Counted from the first letter of the stretch, positions 1-8,378 are shown. The stretch is 64,000 bases of DNA from QIAW01 sp035487295 (GCA_035487295.1 DATHMH010000017.1:180357-244356); one strand, 5' to 3'. Notes: generated from the sequence alone by a model not told the origin. Numbers and translations: made by a program.

Positions 1-4
1 GCCT

Positions 5-469
5 ATGGACACACCATTCGCCTTCGGGAAGCTCAGAAGACAAGCCTGGTTCGCTGTATTTGCAGGGCTGTTTTTCTTCATGGCTCCCGCCGCAGTTGCG
101 CAATCCAGCGATTTTCAACTATGCCAGTCACGCATTGCGGAAGCAAACAGGAAACTGCAAGATGCCACTCGCAAGCATGGGCCCGACAGCCCAGACGCCC
201 GGAACCGGCAGCGCGAACTTGACGACTTGCGCAACCGGTGTGCGCTCACGGGTTTTGGCGGCAACTGGACCGATCATGGCTATCAGGTCCCGACGGTACG
301 GGACCCGATCAATCTTTACGAAGAACGCGAACGAGATCGTGACTGCAAAGACGAGAAGAAGAACAAGCGTGAGCGGCAAGGCACCCCGCCCAACAACAAG
401 AACCACGGCCACGCTCAGCAGGCTACGCACAATGGCAGCAGTGATACCGATAGCAAACCGTGCCCATAA
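5..469 (+). CDS. Small secreted KHG-motif protein, copy 1
   Basis: A 154-residue protein of unknown function, predicted to be exported: a basic N-terminus and hydrophobic stretch lead to an AVA-Q type signal peptidase site near residue 32. The mature part has a cysteine, a helical stretch with the motif KHGPDSPDA, and a second cysteine about 38 residues later. The tail is rich in D, R, K, N and Q and looks disordered. The C-R-A-L-KHG-S-A-R-L-RC spacing is shared with the two genes downstream, so this is the first of three tandem paralogues. The ATG lies four bases from the window edge, so its ribosome binding site cannot be seen and an upstream start cannot be excluded. Confidence 0.7.
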   Translation: MDTPFAFGKLRRQAWFAVFAGLFFFMAPAAVAQSSDFQLCQSRIAEANRKLQDATRKHGPDSPDARNRQRELDDLRNRCALTGFGGNWTDHGYQVPTVRDPINLYEERERDRDCKDEKKNKRERQGTPPNNKNHGHAQQATHNGSSDTDSKPCP

Positions 470-552
470 TTTCCGCTGAAGTGCCGTGATTGTTTCCGGT
501 CTCTTGAATTCTTTCGAAGCTTCTACTCCCTTCATGAAATCTTCAGAAAGGC

Positions 553-568
553 TTTACATCTCTTAACC
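553..568 (+). promoter_or_regulatory. TTTACA-N4-TTAACC box upstream of copy 2
   Basis: The sequence TTTACA-TCTC-TTAACC lies about 60 bases upstream of the next start codon, and a second TCTTAACC follows exactly 30 bases after the first (561 and 591). Closely similar boxes precede the next two genes (1221 and 1789). Two half-sites 10 bases apart fit an OmpR-type response regulator, but this is inference from pattern only. Confidence 0.35.
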
Positions 569-627
569 GGCTCCGGAAAGGGAGCAGGCATCTTAACCAA
601 CATGGCCGAAGAGAATGAGAGGAATTC

Positions 628-1020
628 ATGAACATACCATCAAACTTTGCAGGGATTGGGAAAAGAATAGCCATTGCCGCAACCTTCGGCGCACTCTGCT
701 TTTTTGCCGGCGTGCCGCGCGCGCAAGCTGACGACAGAGACAGTTGCCGCATACGGGTTGAGAGGGCGGAACACAAGCTTGACGATACCATCCGCAAGCA
801 TGGCGAATATAGCCACCAGGCCAATGACAAGCGGCGTGACCTGAATCGGGAGCGGGAGCGCTGCTGGAACCAGGTTCACAGTTATTGGAATGGCCATGAC
901 AATCAATGGCACAACGACCGCGACTGGGACCGCGATGACCGCAACCGGGACCGCGACGACCGCGGCCGCGACTACGGTAACCACTTCCAGAACCGCGACT
1001 ACAATCGCGATTTCCGCTAA
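628..1020 (+). CDS. Small secreted KHG-motif protein, copy 2
   Basis: A 130-residue exported protein, function unknown. The signal peptide covers about residues 1-35, ending in RAQA-DD. The mature domain repeats the family pattern: Cys, a helix carrying RKHGEYSHQA, then RERERC. The C-terminal third is a low-complexity run of D, R and N (DRDWDRDDRNRDRDDR), likely disordered and strongly charged. The start follows a good GAGAGGAA ribosome binding site. It is closest to copy 3, with nearly identical signal peptides (IAIAATFGALCFFA), which points to recent duplication. The two conserved cysteines could form a disulfide in the periplasm. A hairpin terminator follows. Confidence 0.75.
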   Translation: MNIPSNFAGIGKRIAIAATFGALCFFAGVPRAQADDRDSCRIRVERAEHKLDDTIRKHGEYSHQANDKRRDLNRERERCWNQVHSYWNGHDNQWHNDRDWDRDDRNRDRDDRGRDYGNHFQNRDYNRDFR

Positions 1021-1040
1021 CTGCGCTAACAGTGTTATGC

Positions 1041-1087
1041 AACGGGCTGGAGTTTTGCTTTCGGGGCTCCGGCCCGTTTGCTTTTTT
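1041..1087 (+). terminator. Rho-independent terminator after copy 2
   Basis: The arms AACGGGC (1041-1047) and GCCCGTT (1072-1078) pair, extended inside by GGAG/CTCC, and are followed by TGCTTTTTT. This separates copy 2 from copy 3, so the paralogues are probably transcribed separately. Confidence 0.75.
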
Positions 1088-1220
1088 CGGCAATTGTTTC
1101 ACGATCTTTCAGTCCGAATCGTTAGCGCTCATGAGAAATTCGGGTTAAAGGTCAATGCCGCTCGGTCCCCAAAGTAAGTATCTGCTGACTTCCCGGCTTT
1201 CATCGAATTTTCAGTGAATC

Positions 1221-1236
1221 TTTACAACTCTTCAAG
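1221..1236 (+). promoter_or_regulatory. TTTACA-type box upstream of copy 3
   Basis: TTTACA-ACTC-TTCAAG lies about 75 bases before the copy 3 start, in the same relative place as the box before copy 2. The block CATCTTAA-Y-CAA(G)CATGGCCGAAGA just before the start codon is also shared by copies 2 and 3, so the whole promoter region was duplicated with the gene. Confidence 0.3.
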
Positions 1237-1310
1237 CTGCTGCAAGTAGCTCTGGAATTAAGAGCACGCATCTTAATCAAGCATGGCCGAAGAAATGGAG
1301 GAGGAGCACG

Positions 1311-1676
1311 ATGAACACACAATTAAAGTTGGCAGGTTATGGAAAGAGAATCGCAATCGCCGCAACCTTCGGCGCGCTTTGTTTTTTTGCGGCAACGCCG
1401 AAGGCGCAAGCCGAGGATGGGCGAACGTGCCAGTTTCGGGTTGAAAGAGCCGAGTCGAGGCTGCGGGACGCTATCGAAGACCACGGCTACTACAGCCACC
1501 AGGCGTATGATCGCCGGCGCGATCTGGACTACGAGCGCGAGCGCTGCTGGAACGGAGTTCACGTTTGGTTCGGCTACGGCAACGGCTGGCGCAACGACCA
1601 CGACCGCGATGACCGCTATTACAGGGGCCATGACCGCGACGATCGTTTCCGCGACCGCGACCGCGATTGGCGCTAA
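1311..1676 (+). CDS. Small secreted KHG-motif protein, copy 3
   Basis: A 121-residue exported protein paralogous to the two genes before it. The signal peptide (residues 1-34, ending KAQA-ED) is almost the same as in copy 2. The family helix has changed KHG to DHGYYSHQA, followed by the RERERC cysteine. The tail is again a D/R/H/Y low-complexity run (DRDDRFRDRDRDWR). A strong GGAGGAGG ribosome binding site precedes the ATG. The function is unknown; a charged, disordered periplasmic tail would suit a chaperone-like, metal-binding or envelope-stress role, but nothing in the sequence proves one. Confidence 0.75.
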   Translation: MNTQLKLAGYGKRIAIAATFGALCFFAATPKAQAEDGRTCQFRVERAESRLRDAIEDHGYYSHQAYDRRRDLDYERERCWNGVHVWFGYGNGWRNDHDRDDRYYRGHDRDDRFRDRDRDWR

Positions 1677-1697
1677 GAACATTCTTCGCTGAATTTG

Positions 1698-1740
1698 AAC
1701 GGGTTGGAATGCTGAGTGATCAGATTCCAACCCGTTTTCA
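1698..1740 (+). terminator. Hairpin terminator after copy 3
   Basis: A 13-base-pair perfect stem has arms at 1698-1710 (AACGGGTTGGAAT) and 1724-1736, followed by TTTTCAATT. The short T-run is consistent with intrinsic termination. Confidence 0.65.
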
Positions 1741-1788
1741 ATTGCGTCGCTGCCAGCCGGCTCCAGCTCTATTGGACAACGGCAGTGC

Positions 1789-1804
1789 TTTACAAACCTT
1801 AACC
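1789..1804 (+). promoter_or_regulatory. TTTACA-N4-TTAACC box upstream of 1850 gene
   Basis: TTTACA-AACC-TTAACC lies about 46 bases before the ATG at 1850. It matches the box at 553 in both half-sites and spacing, suggesting that this gene and the KHG-motif paralogues share a regulator. Confidence 0.35.
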
Positions 1805-1849
1805 ATTCTTTACGGCTCTTCCTGCGCAAGCGTGATTGAATTTCAGGCA

Positions 1850-2503
1850 ATGCCAAAGCAAGGTAAGCGGCGTCAGCGCGGGTTTGTACCGAACTTTAGG
1901 ATCATTGCAATCGCGATGATAGCGTTGCTGTTGTGTGCGGGCAGCTTGTCGGCCCAGCGTTCAGGCGGGCGGGGCGGAGGCCGTGGGGCACGCGGCGCCG
2001 GCGGCAGTTCCAGCGGACCGGCTGCCGACCCGACTGAGATCAAAGACTTCAACCGCCTCATGGCCATACAGGCGACCGAAAGCCAGACCCAGCAGTTCCA
2101 GGCGGTAGCCAGGAGCACCGAAGTTGCCACCAGGCAGGCGCATGATCTGATGGAGCAGGCGGGGAATACAAACGCTTCCACCGACTTCACCAGCCAGACC
2201 ACTGCCTTGAAGAATGCAGTGGATGATGCGCGCAACTGGAATGATTATTTCGTAAAGAGTTTTTCTAGTGTCCAGGTTTCGGGATTGAAAGAGTTCACCA
2301 AAAAGTTGGCGAAGGCGGAGTCTGATCTGGTGAAAGAAAGAAGCGCGCTCGATCATGACCCGCCGGGCGCAAATCTCGACGGCAAGCATGCAGCGGCCAC
2401 GGCTGAAAGGCTTGAAAGGGCGCTGGCAAAATTCCAAAGCGAGCAATGGAACCTGGCGGAGGAGATGGGAATCCAGCGATCGTCTCCCGCGGCCTCGCCC
2501 TGA
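1850..2503 (+). CDS. Secreted coiled-coil protein, hypothetical
   Basis: A 217-residue protein not recognised as a characterised family. The ATG at 1850 is preferred over an upstream in-frame one because it is followed directly by a basic region and a hydrophobic signal segment ending SLSAQ (about residue 36). Next comes a Gly/Arg-rich linker (GGRGGGRGARGAGG), then about 150 residues of predicted helix rich in A, Q, E and K with little aromatic content, probably a coiled coil. The gene ends 33 bases before the VWA gene in the same direction, so the two are likely co-transcribed and may act together in the envelope. Confidence 0.65.
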   Translation: MPKQGKRRQRGFVPNFRIIAIAMIALLLCAGSLSAQRSGGRGGGRGARGAGGSSSGPAADPTEIKDFNRLMAIQATESQTQQFQAVARSTEVATRQAHDLMEQAGNTNASTDFTSQTTALKNAVDDARNWNDYFVKSFSSVQVSGLKEFTKKLAKAESDLVKERSALDHDPPGANLDGKHAAATAERLERALAKFQSEQWNLAEEMGIQRSSPAASP

Positions 2504-2536
2504 AACCTATTGTGCGAAATTCCAGAGGACCAGGAT

Positions 2537-3679
2537 ATGCGCAGATATTTTCTTTTGTTCCTTCTAGCATGTTGGTTGCAAAACGGCGGGCAGTTGCACA
2601 GCCAGCAAGAGCCGAACGCCGGGACTCTCAACGTCCAGGTCAAAGTGGTCAACGTGCTGGCGACGGTGCGCGACAAGCATGGAAAGATTGTCAACAATCT
2701 TACAAAAGACGATTTCATACTTGAGGAAGACACTCATCCCCAGACCATTCATTATTTTTCGCAGGAAACCGATCTTCCCTTGACGCTGGGCCTGTTGGTG
2801 GATACCAGCCTGAGCCAGAGGCGCGTTCTTGATCAGGAGCGCAGCGCCAGCCAAAGCTTTCTCGACCAGATGCTGCGCGAAAATAAGGACAAGTCATTCA
2901 TCATTCATTTCGACCGCGAGGTAGAGCTTCTGCAAGACCTGACCTCGTCGCGGCAAAAGCTGGAATCGGCGCTGAACCTGCTCAAGACGCCGGAGCTCAA
3001 CGACAACAGCGGGAGTAACTCGCCGGGGCAATCGCCTGGGCAGTCTCCTGGTCCTGGCGGAGGCGGTGGCTGGCCCGGCTCTGGTGGGGGATGGCCGGGC
3101 GGGCGCCGCAGAGGCGGTAGTGGCGGCGGTGGAGGAGGCCATGGTGGAGGAGGCCATTGGGGCGGTGGCACGCAGCTCTACGATTCCGTTTTCCTGGCCT
3201 CCGATGAATTGATGAAAAAGCAATCAGGCCGCAAAGCGCTGATTATTCTTTCCGACGGTGTAGACATGGGCAGCAAGACCACCCTGGAGAGCGCGATCGA
3301 AGCAGCCCAGCGCGCCGACACCGTGGTTTATTCGATCCTGTTCTCCGATGCCGAGGCTTACGGTGGCGGGGGAGGCTTTGGAGGGATGGGACGCCATGGC
3401 GGCGGGCGTGGCAGAAATCCGGAGCAGGAACGCCCCGACGGCAAGAAGATTCTCGCGCGGATATCGAAAGAAACCGGCGGGCGTCTTTTTGAAGTTTCCA
3501 AGAAAGAGCCTATCGATCAAATCTACAGCCAGGTCAGCGAAGAGCTGCGCAATCAATACAGCCTGGGCTACACGCCTGACAGAAAAGACGCCGCAACCGG
3601 CTATCGCAAGATCCATCTCGCGACCAAGCAGAAAGATCTGGCGGTGCAGGCGAGAGACGGATATTACACAGAACAGTAA
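2537..3679 (+). CDS. Secreted VWFA-related protein, acidobacterial type
   Basis: A 380-residue exported protein with a von Willebrand factor A domain of the type widespread in Acidobacteriota. After the signal peptide comes a beta-rich N-terminal domain (VNVLATVRDKHGKIV, LTKDDF) typical of that family. The VWA part shows the MIDAS motif DTSLS, a distal YDSV segment and LIILSDG, so metal-dependent ligand binding is likely retained. Two Gly-rich loops (about residues 165-210 and 275-300) interrupt the fold and are unusually long. The ATG at 2537 has AGAGGA seven bases upstream and removes a nine-residue non-signal extension. The ligand is unknown; surface or periplasmic adhesion or complex assembly is inferred. 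Confidence 0.85.
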   Translation: MRRYFLLFLLACWLQNGGQLHSQQEPNAGTLNVQVKVVNVLATVRDKHGKIVNNLTKDDFILEEDTHPQTIHYFSQETDLPLTLGLLVDTSLSQRRVLDQERSASQSFLDQMLRENKDKSFIIHFDREVELLQDLTSSRQKLESALNLLKTPELNDNSGSNSPGQSPGQSPGPGGGGGWPGSGGGWPGGRRRGGSGGGGGGHGGGGHWGGGTQLYDSVFLASDELMKKQSGRKALIILSDGVDMGSKTTLESAIEAAQRADTVVYSILFSDAEAYGGGGGFGGMGRHGGGRGRNPEQERPDGKKILARISKETGGRLFEVSKKEPIDQIYSQVSEELRNQYSLGYTPDRKDAATGYRKIHLATKQKDLAVQARDGYYTEQ

Positions 3680-3754
3680 TCAACGATTGCTGTGCTTCCT
3701 ATCCTCGATCAACTTGCCTCTTCTTAATCACATCTCTACATAGACTGGGTGGTC

Positions 3755-3911
3755 ACAGAGACTTATTGAATGGTAGTCATCGTCTCGGCAAGAATCAGAT
3801 CCGCTTTTGGCAGCGCATCATGCACCATATCCAAATGCAGAAACTTAGGCCCGGTTGGCCATAGAGCGACTTGTTGCGTTCGGTCTTCCACAGTGTTGTT
3901 TGAATGCGATC
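3755..3911 (-). pseudogene. Remnant of a class I SAM-dependent methyltransferase
   Basis: Read on the minus strand in three frames, this stretch gives LYGQPGL, then FLHLDMVHDALPKADLIL, then LCRDDDYHSISL. These resemble consecutive pieces of a methyltransferase core (acidic strand end, ALPKADLILCRD motif). Joining them needs two single-base frame changes, and no start or full-length domain is present. I read it as a decayed gene fragment in the 344-base gap before the LmbE-like gene. The match is from memory of the motif and is short, so confidence is moderate. Confidence 0.45.
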
Positions 3912-4023
3912 CGTTCTCATGAATTGCGGGCGGTAGTGCGCCAAAAAATCTGCCAATCTTAGCTTGGAATAATAGCGAAAGATTGTACACTGATGTTCCC
4001 TGTTCCTGGCAGACAATGTTGGT

Positions 4024-4812
4024 ATGGATCGCCACAGTGAAAACAAAGCGCTGTTGATCGTCAGTCATCCAGGCCACGAATTACGCATCCACCATTGGCT
4101 GGAAAGGGCGAAACCCCTTGTGCTGGTGCTGACCGACGGCTCGGGTTCCAGCGAGCATTCCCGGCTTTCTTCAACAACCGCTCTGCTCGCCAGTGCGGGC
4201 GCAACACCGGGACCGATTTACGGCCGCTTCGCTGACCGCGATATCTACTCTGCCCTGGTCAAGAAAGATATATCGCTTTTCTGCGGGCTACTCTACGACA
4301 TCGTCTCCATTCTCGCAGAAGAGGAGATCGCGCTGGTGGCGGCTGACGCGCTCGAGTACTACAATCCTTCGCACGACCTTTGCCGCTACCTCACCGGCAC
4401 GGCCATCGAAATTGTTCAACGGCAGACCGGGCGCGTGGTACAAAACTTTGACTTCACCTTGACGGCCTCCCCTGATGCTTGCCCGCCCGACTCTCGTAAC
4501 CGCGCCTTGTGCCTTTCGCTCGACGAGTCTGCATTGCAACGAAAGCTGGCCGCGTCGCGCGGATATCCGGGGCTGGCAGGCGAAATCGATACGGCGCTTC
4601 GGCTCCACGGCCTTGACGCTTTCCGCAGAGAGTGCCTCCGTCCGGTAGCCAACCATCTGGGTGTCTGCGATCGACCTGCCGCGCAGCCTTTCTATGAACG
4701 CCACGGAGAAGCTCGCGTTCGCGAGGGCTTTTATTCCGAGGTGATCCGCTTTTCCAACCACATGCAACCCATCGCCGAAGCTTTGTGGGAGGAGGCGCTG
4801 GCCACAGCATGA
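4024..4812 (+). CDS. LmbE/PIG-L-like protein with degenerate metal motif
   Basis: A 262-residue cytoplasmic protein. Near the N-terminus LLIVSHPGHELRIHHWL resembles the AHPDDE signature of the PIG-L/LmbE N-acetylglucosamine deacetylase fold, and NPSHDLCRYL near residue 120 sits where the second metal motif would be. Both aspartates of HPDD are replaced (HPGH), so classical zinc deacetylase chemistry is doubtful. The stop overlaps the next gene's start in an ATGA, so it is translationally coupled to a glycosyltransferase and probably acts on the same glycan or glycolipid. No clear ribosome binding site precedes the ATG. Confidence 0.55.
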   Translation: MDRHSENKALLIVSHPGHELRIHHWLERAKPLVLVLTDGSGSSEHSRLSSTTALLASAGATPGPIYGRFADRDIYSALVKKDISLFCGLLYDIVSILAEEEIALVAADALEYYNPSHDLCRYLTGTAIEIVQRQTGRVVQNFDFTLTASPDACPPDSRNRALCLSLDESALQRKLAASRGYPGLAGEIDTALRLHGLDAFRRECLRPVANHLGVCDRPAAQPFYERHGEARVREGFYSEVIRFSNHMQPIAEALWEEALATA

Positions 4813-6005
4813 AGCCGCTGCGCATTCTCATCACCAACCTGGCGATGTGGAGCCGTAGTGGAACTGAAACCCACGCTCGCGATCTGGCGCTCGGACTGTT
4901 GCAACGCGGGCATAAGCCCATACTTTACAGTCCTAGACTCGGCGCCATCGCCCGCGAGATGGAGGCCGCGGGCGTTGAGGTTGTAGACAATCTGGAAAAG
5001 CTCAGCCACCCGCCCGACCTTATCCACGGACATCACAACATCACCGCGATGACCGCCATCCTTCATTTTCCGGGAGTTCCTGCGGTTTTCCTTTGCCACG
5101 ACAAGCTGGCTTGGCACGATGCGCCGCCGCGTTTCCCTGCCATTCGCCGTTATGTCGCGGTCGATTACCTGGTCTACGGGCGCCTGGTGGTCGAACATGC
5201 GCTGCCGCGGGAAATCGTCAGCGTGATCGGCAACTCGGTTGACCTGGAACGTTTTCACCCTCGCGGGCCGCTCCCTGCCAAGCCGCAGCGTGCCCTGCTG
5301 TTCAGCAATTACGCCAACAAACATACTCACCTGCAGGCGGTGACCGATGCGTGCAGCTTTGCGGGAATTGAGCTGGACGTGCGCGGCGCGGGCGTCAACA
5401 ACTCCTGCGACCGTCCCGAGGACGTTCTCGGCAACTACGACCTGGTCTTCGGCAAAGCGCGCTGCGCCATGGAAGCGATGGCGGTCGGCGCCGCGGTGGT
5501 GCTCTGCGGTCCTGAGGGTTGCGGGCGGATGGTCACAGCGATGGGTTTCGATTATCTTCGCCGTTACAACTTTGGCCGCCATACGCTCACCGATCCGGTC
5601 ACGATGGAGAATCTGATTGCACAGATCGGACGTTACAACGCCGGCGATGCTGCCCAGGTCCGCACCCTGGCGCGCACCGAGCTCTCGGCCGGTCTGATGG
5701 TCGAGCAATGGATCAAGCTCTACCAGGAAGTCCTGGCAGAAACACCGACGATTCCGCCCCGGCCGACAAAGACCGATCTGGAACAGGCGGCGCAGTTCCT
5801 GCTGCTGCTCGATCCCATCCTGCTTGGCATTTACGGACGCGATGTCAAGATACAATCTCTCGAAGGCGAAGTGCGTCAGCTGAAGGAAACCGTCGCAAAA
5901 TACGCGGCTGAGGAAGCAAGGCGCGCAGTCGAAGAGCAGGCCCGGCTGAAGCGACGCTGGTATTTGCCCTGGTCTGGTGTGCACAAATCTCGTCGGCAGT
6001 CATAA
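4809..6005 (+). CDS. Glycosyltransferase, GT-B fold (GT4-like)
   Basis: A 398-residue cytoplasmic glycosyltransferase. The N-terminus (LRILITNLAMWSRSGTETHARDLALGL) has the family-4 pattern in which a Gly-Thr-Glu loop precedes a helix binding the acceptor. The C-terminal nucleotide-sugar site appears as GKARCAMEAMAVG, corresponding to the EX7E region but with the first acidic residue missing. The last 60 residues form a charged coiled coil (SLEGEVRQLKETV) ending in a basic cluster, possibly for membrane or partner contact. The ATG at 4809 overlaps the upstream stop. Donor and acceptor sugars cannot be told from sequence. Confidence 0.8.
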   Translation: MKPLRILITNLAMWSRSGTETHARDLALGLLQRGHKPILYSPRLGAIAREMEAAGVEVVDNLEKLSHPPDLIHGHHNITAMTAILHFPGVPAVFLCHDKLAWHDAPPRFPAIRRYVAVDYLVYGRLVVEHALPREIVSVIGNSVDLERFHPRGPLPAKPQRALLFSNYANKHTHLQAVTDACSFAGIELDVRGAGVNNSCDRPEDVLGNYDLVFGKARCAMEAMAVGAAVVLCGPEGCGRMVTAMGFDYLRRYNFGRHTLTDPVTMENLIAQIGRYNAGDAAQVRTLARTELSAGLMVEQWIKLYQEVLAETPTIPPRPTKTDLEQAAQFLLLLDPILLGIYGRDVKIQSLEGEVRQLKETVAKYAAEEARRAVEEQARLKRRWYLPWSGVHKSRRQS

Positions 6006-6223
6006 GTGATGCCAAATGAATGGATGCGTTGGGGGAATGTGGCATTCCTTGACACAGTGCCGGCCAATTGCACCTCCGAAACTGCTGCGGCCCTTGAGGC
6101 ATCCCGCGAGCGGCTGAAACACAATCCGGGGAATCCCTCGCGAGCAGATATTGGCTGAATTTAAAATCACGCAGGAAGACATCGGCCGTTGTAACAAAGA
6201 AGCTCAAACTCTTCAGCAACCTG

Positions 6224-8113
6224 CTAAAAGACGGAGATGTTGCACACCGTCGTTGAACCCGCCGGCGTAGTGCCCAAACGGAATCCCAAATTGCTTAGAG
6301 TTTTGACGGCGTTCTGTTCGGTGCGGAACGCGAAGTTCGATCCCACGGTTTGTTCCATTCCGCCCGCTGGCGTGACGAAGGCCGAGTATGTGTGTGCGGG
6401 AATATTTACGGTCAAACGGAAGTGATACGTCACTCCGGCCTGATACGGAATCGTCGCTGCGGCGGCGAATGCGCCGCCATTTCGCGCATCAATGTTCCCA
6501 TTGGGATTAAATCGCACGATGGCGGCAAGGTCTGTATACGCGCCCGCCACTCCCCTCGAGAGGCCCATGGTTGTATTGATCGGCGATACGGAAGGTGTGG
6601 CATCGAACTGCGCCGTGAATGCGTCCGTCTGCGACGCGAACGAACTATTCTGAAATGCCCCGCTTGACGTAGCCGTCTGGCATTCGCCTGGACCGTTGAT
6701 CGCCAGCGTCACCACTGCCGTGTTCGTCAGACTTGGGCTGGTGCTTGTCCCGGTAATGGTCAATGAGTGGCTGCCTGCGGGCGTGGCAGCCGAGGTCGAA
6801 ATGTTGAGGGCGGATGAACCAGAGCCGCTGACCGATGGGGGATTGAAAGACCCGGTCGCGCCGCTGGGCAAGCCGCTGACGCTGAAGCCGACGTTCCCGC
6901 TAAAACCTCCGGAGGGCGTTACCGTAATCGTGTAGCTCGTGCCTGCCCCCGTATTGATCGTTTGCGAATTCGGCGCCGCCGACAGCACGAAGCTTGGCCC
7001 TAAATTCATCTTGGCTACTTCACTTCCGGCCAGAAGCGCCAGGCCCGTGCCATAGGTGCCATGATCGCCGGCGCTCGAATGTGCCGGCTGAGTTCCGGTC
7101 GGCTGCACCCAGCCTAGCGCGCCACTGGGCTGTTGGACGGCGTTCACCAGGGCATTCCAGCCATTTTGCACGACCGGCGTATACGTGGCCGCATCCAGCA
7201 CGCCGTTATTCACGCCCCACGCCATTGCGTAAACAAATCCTGCCGTGCCGCTGGTTTCCGGTTCCGGGTAGTCCTTTGCGTCGGTCAGGCAGGAAGACCA
7301 ATATCCATCGGCTCGCTGCAGCCGGGCCACTGCGGCAGACATATTCCGCAAGAGCGCGATAAATTGGGGACGGCTCGGATGATTCGCCGGAAGAACTTCC
7401 AGCACCCGGACGATTCCACCCATCACCCAGGCGTTGCCGCGCGACCAAAACATCTTCTGTCCATTGGGGCACGTTTTCCCGAAGAAGCTGGCGTCGCGCC
7501 AGAACAGTTCCGCATTGGGATCCAGCAGATGATTGCTTGCATCCCAATACCAATTGCTCATGAAATCGAAGTAATGGCCGCTCCCCGTGACCCCGCCAAG
7601 GCGCGCAAACGTAGGCGGAGCCATGAAGAGGGAGTCGGCCCACCACCATACCTGCCGCCCCGGGCCGCCCCGGGCGATCACTCCGTCCATCACCTTTTGT
7701 GTCGGTGTCAGCCGGTTGGCCGAGGGTTGTAGCAGGTACATCTCAAGAAAAGATTGGCCGGCATTCTGATTGTCTGGATTGAACTGATCGCTGGCCGGCG
7801 TCCAGTTGTTTGCCGTACCCCAACTGACTGCCCGGTTAAGGTATGTGCTATCGCCGGTGGTCTGATAGAGAGCCATCAACCCGTCAAAGAACGTCGCCGT
7901 AGTCCAGGATTCGTTTTGGCTGCCGCCGAGTGCGCCAATCTGCCAGTCGGCCATTTGCCGCATGGTTGTTACCACCGATGCTCGGGAAGCGGCAGCTTCG
8001 CTGTCGGGGTTCGGCGCGGGTTGCTGGCCGGAAGCTGTGGGAGCAGTGGCCGTTTGCAAGCCGAGAGATAAGAACAGGGTCAAAGCGATTACCAATACGC
8101 GCTTATTCGGCAT
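6224..8113 (-). CDS. Secreted GH88/GH105-type unsaturated glycuronyl hydrolase
   Basis: A 629-residue exported enzyme. After the signal peptide, about residues 40-375 form an (alpha/alpha)6-barrel of the YteR/RhiN type. Visible are the catalytic-aspartate segment WWADSLFMAPP, the FWSRGNAW motif and ETSGTAGFVYAMAWG near the end of the barrel. Such enzymes release unsaturated uronic acid from pectin fragments made by polysaccharide lyases. Residues about 380-475 are an Ig-like domain (FSVSGLPSGATGSFNP) and the last 150 resemble a LamG/CBM-like beta domain, perhaps for polymer binding. The start at 8113 is chosen for its signal peptide and GAAGG site; a longer frame upstream is not supported. 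Confidence 0.8.
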   Translation of the reverse strand: MPNKRVLVIALTLFLSLGLQTATAPTASGQQPAPNPDSEAAASRASVVTTMRQMADWQIGALGGSQNESWTTATFFDGLMALYQTTGDSTYLNRAVSWGTANNWTPASDQFNPDNQNAGQSFLEMYLLQPSANRLTPTQKVMDGVIARGGPGRQVWWWADSLFMAPPTFARLGGVTGSGHYFDFMSNWYWDASNHLLDPNAELFWRDASFFGKTCPNGQKMFWSRGNAWVMGGIVRVLEVLPANHPSRPQFIALLRNMSAAVARLQRADGYWSSCLTDAKDYPEPETSGTAGFVYAMAWGVNNGVLDAATYTPVVQNGWNALVNAVQQPSGALGWVQPTGTQPAHSSAGDHGTYGTGLALLAGSEVAKMNLGPSFVLSAAPNSQTINTGAGTSYTITVTPSGGFSGNVGFSVSGLPSGATGSFNPPSVSGSGSSALNISTSAATPAGSHSLTITGTSTSPSLTNTAVVTLAINGPGECQTATSSGAFQNSSFASQTDAFTAQFDATPSVSPINTTMGLSRGVAGAYTDLAAIVRFNPNGNIDARNGGAFAAAATIPYQAGVTYHFRLTVNIPAHTYSAFVTPAGGMEQTVGSNFAFRTEQNAVKTLSNLGFRLGTTPAGSTTVCNISVF

Positions 8114-8339
8114 GTTGCACCAACCTTCAGCGAGGATACGAGTCCAAAATGTCGAACCAGGACGCCAGTTCGTTGAGCGTGCATAGTCGTGGCTCAAAAC
8201 ATCATGCAAAAATAGCAGGGATTAATTAGTCCTGTTTACAACGTTTGTCAAGGTATTTTGTGGATTTGGAAGTGGCGAGGACTCTCGCGAGCGACGAATG
8301 ATGCGAGAACGCCTTTTGAATGCGCATTCTTGAAGCACA

Positions 8340-8378
8340 AGAAAAAAGGGCAAAGCGCTTGGATGCAGTGCTTTGCCC
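8340..8378 (-). terminator. Rho-independent terminator of the Het-C/VWA operon
   Basis: On the minus strand GGGCAAAGC (8378-8370) pairs with GCTTTGCCC (8356-8348) and is followed by TTTTTTC. A second copy of the first arm lies at 8390-8382, so two alternative stems can form; only the proximal one sits next to the T-run. Confidence 0.85.

Noticed and set aside
128..984. Hydrophobic minus-strand frames opposite the first two KHG-motif genes
   Set aside because: The valine/alanine-rich pattern is the complement of the D/R-rich repeats; the plus-strand genes have signal peptides and ribosome binding sites.
4731..5984. 417-codon minus-strand frame opposite the glycosyltransferase
   Set aside because: The plus strand encodes a clear GT-B enzyme; the opposite frame is rich in R, H, Q and V as expected for an antisense shadow.
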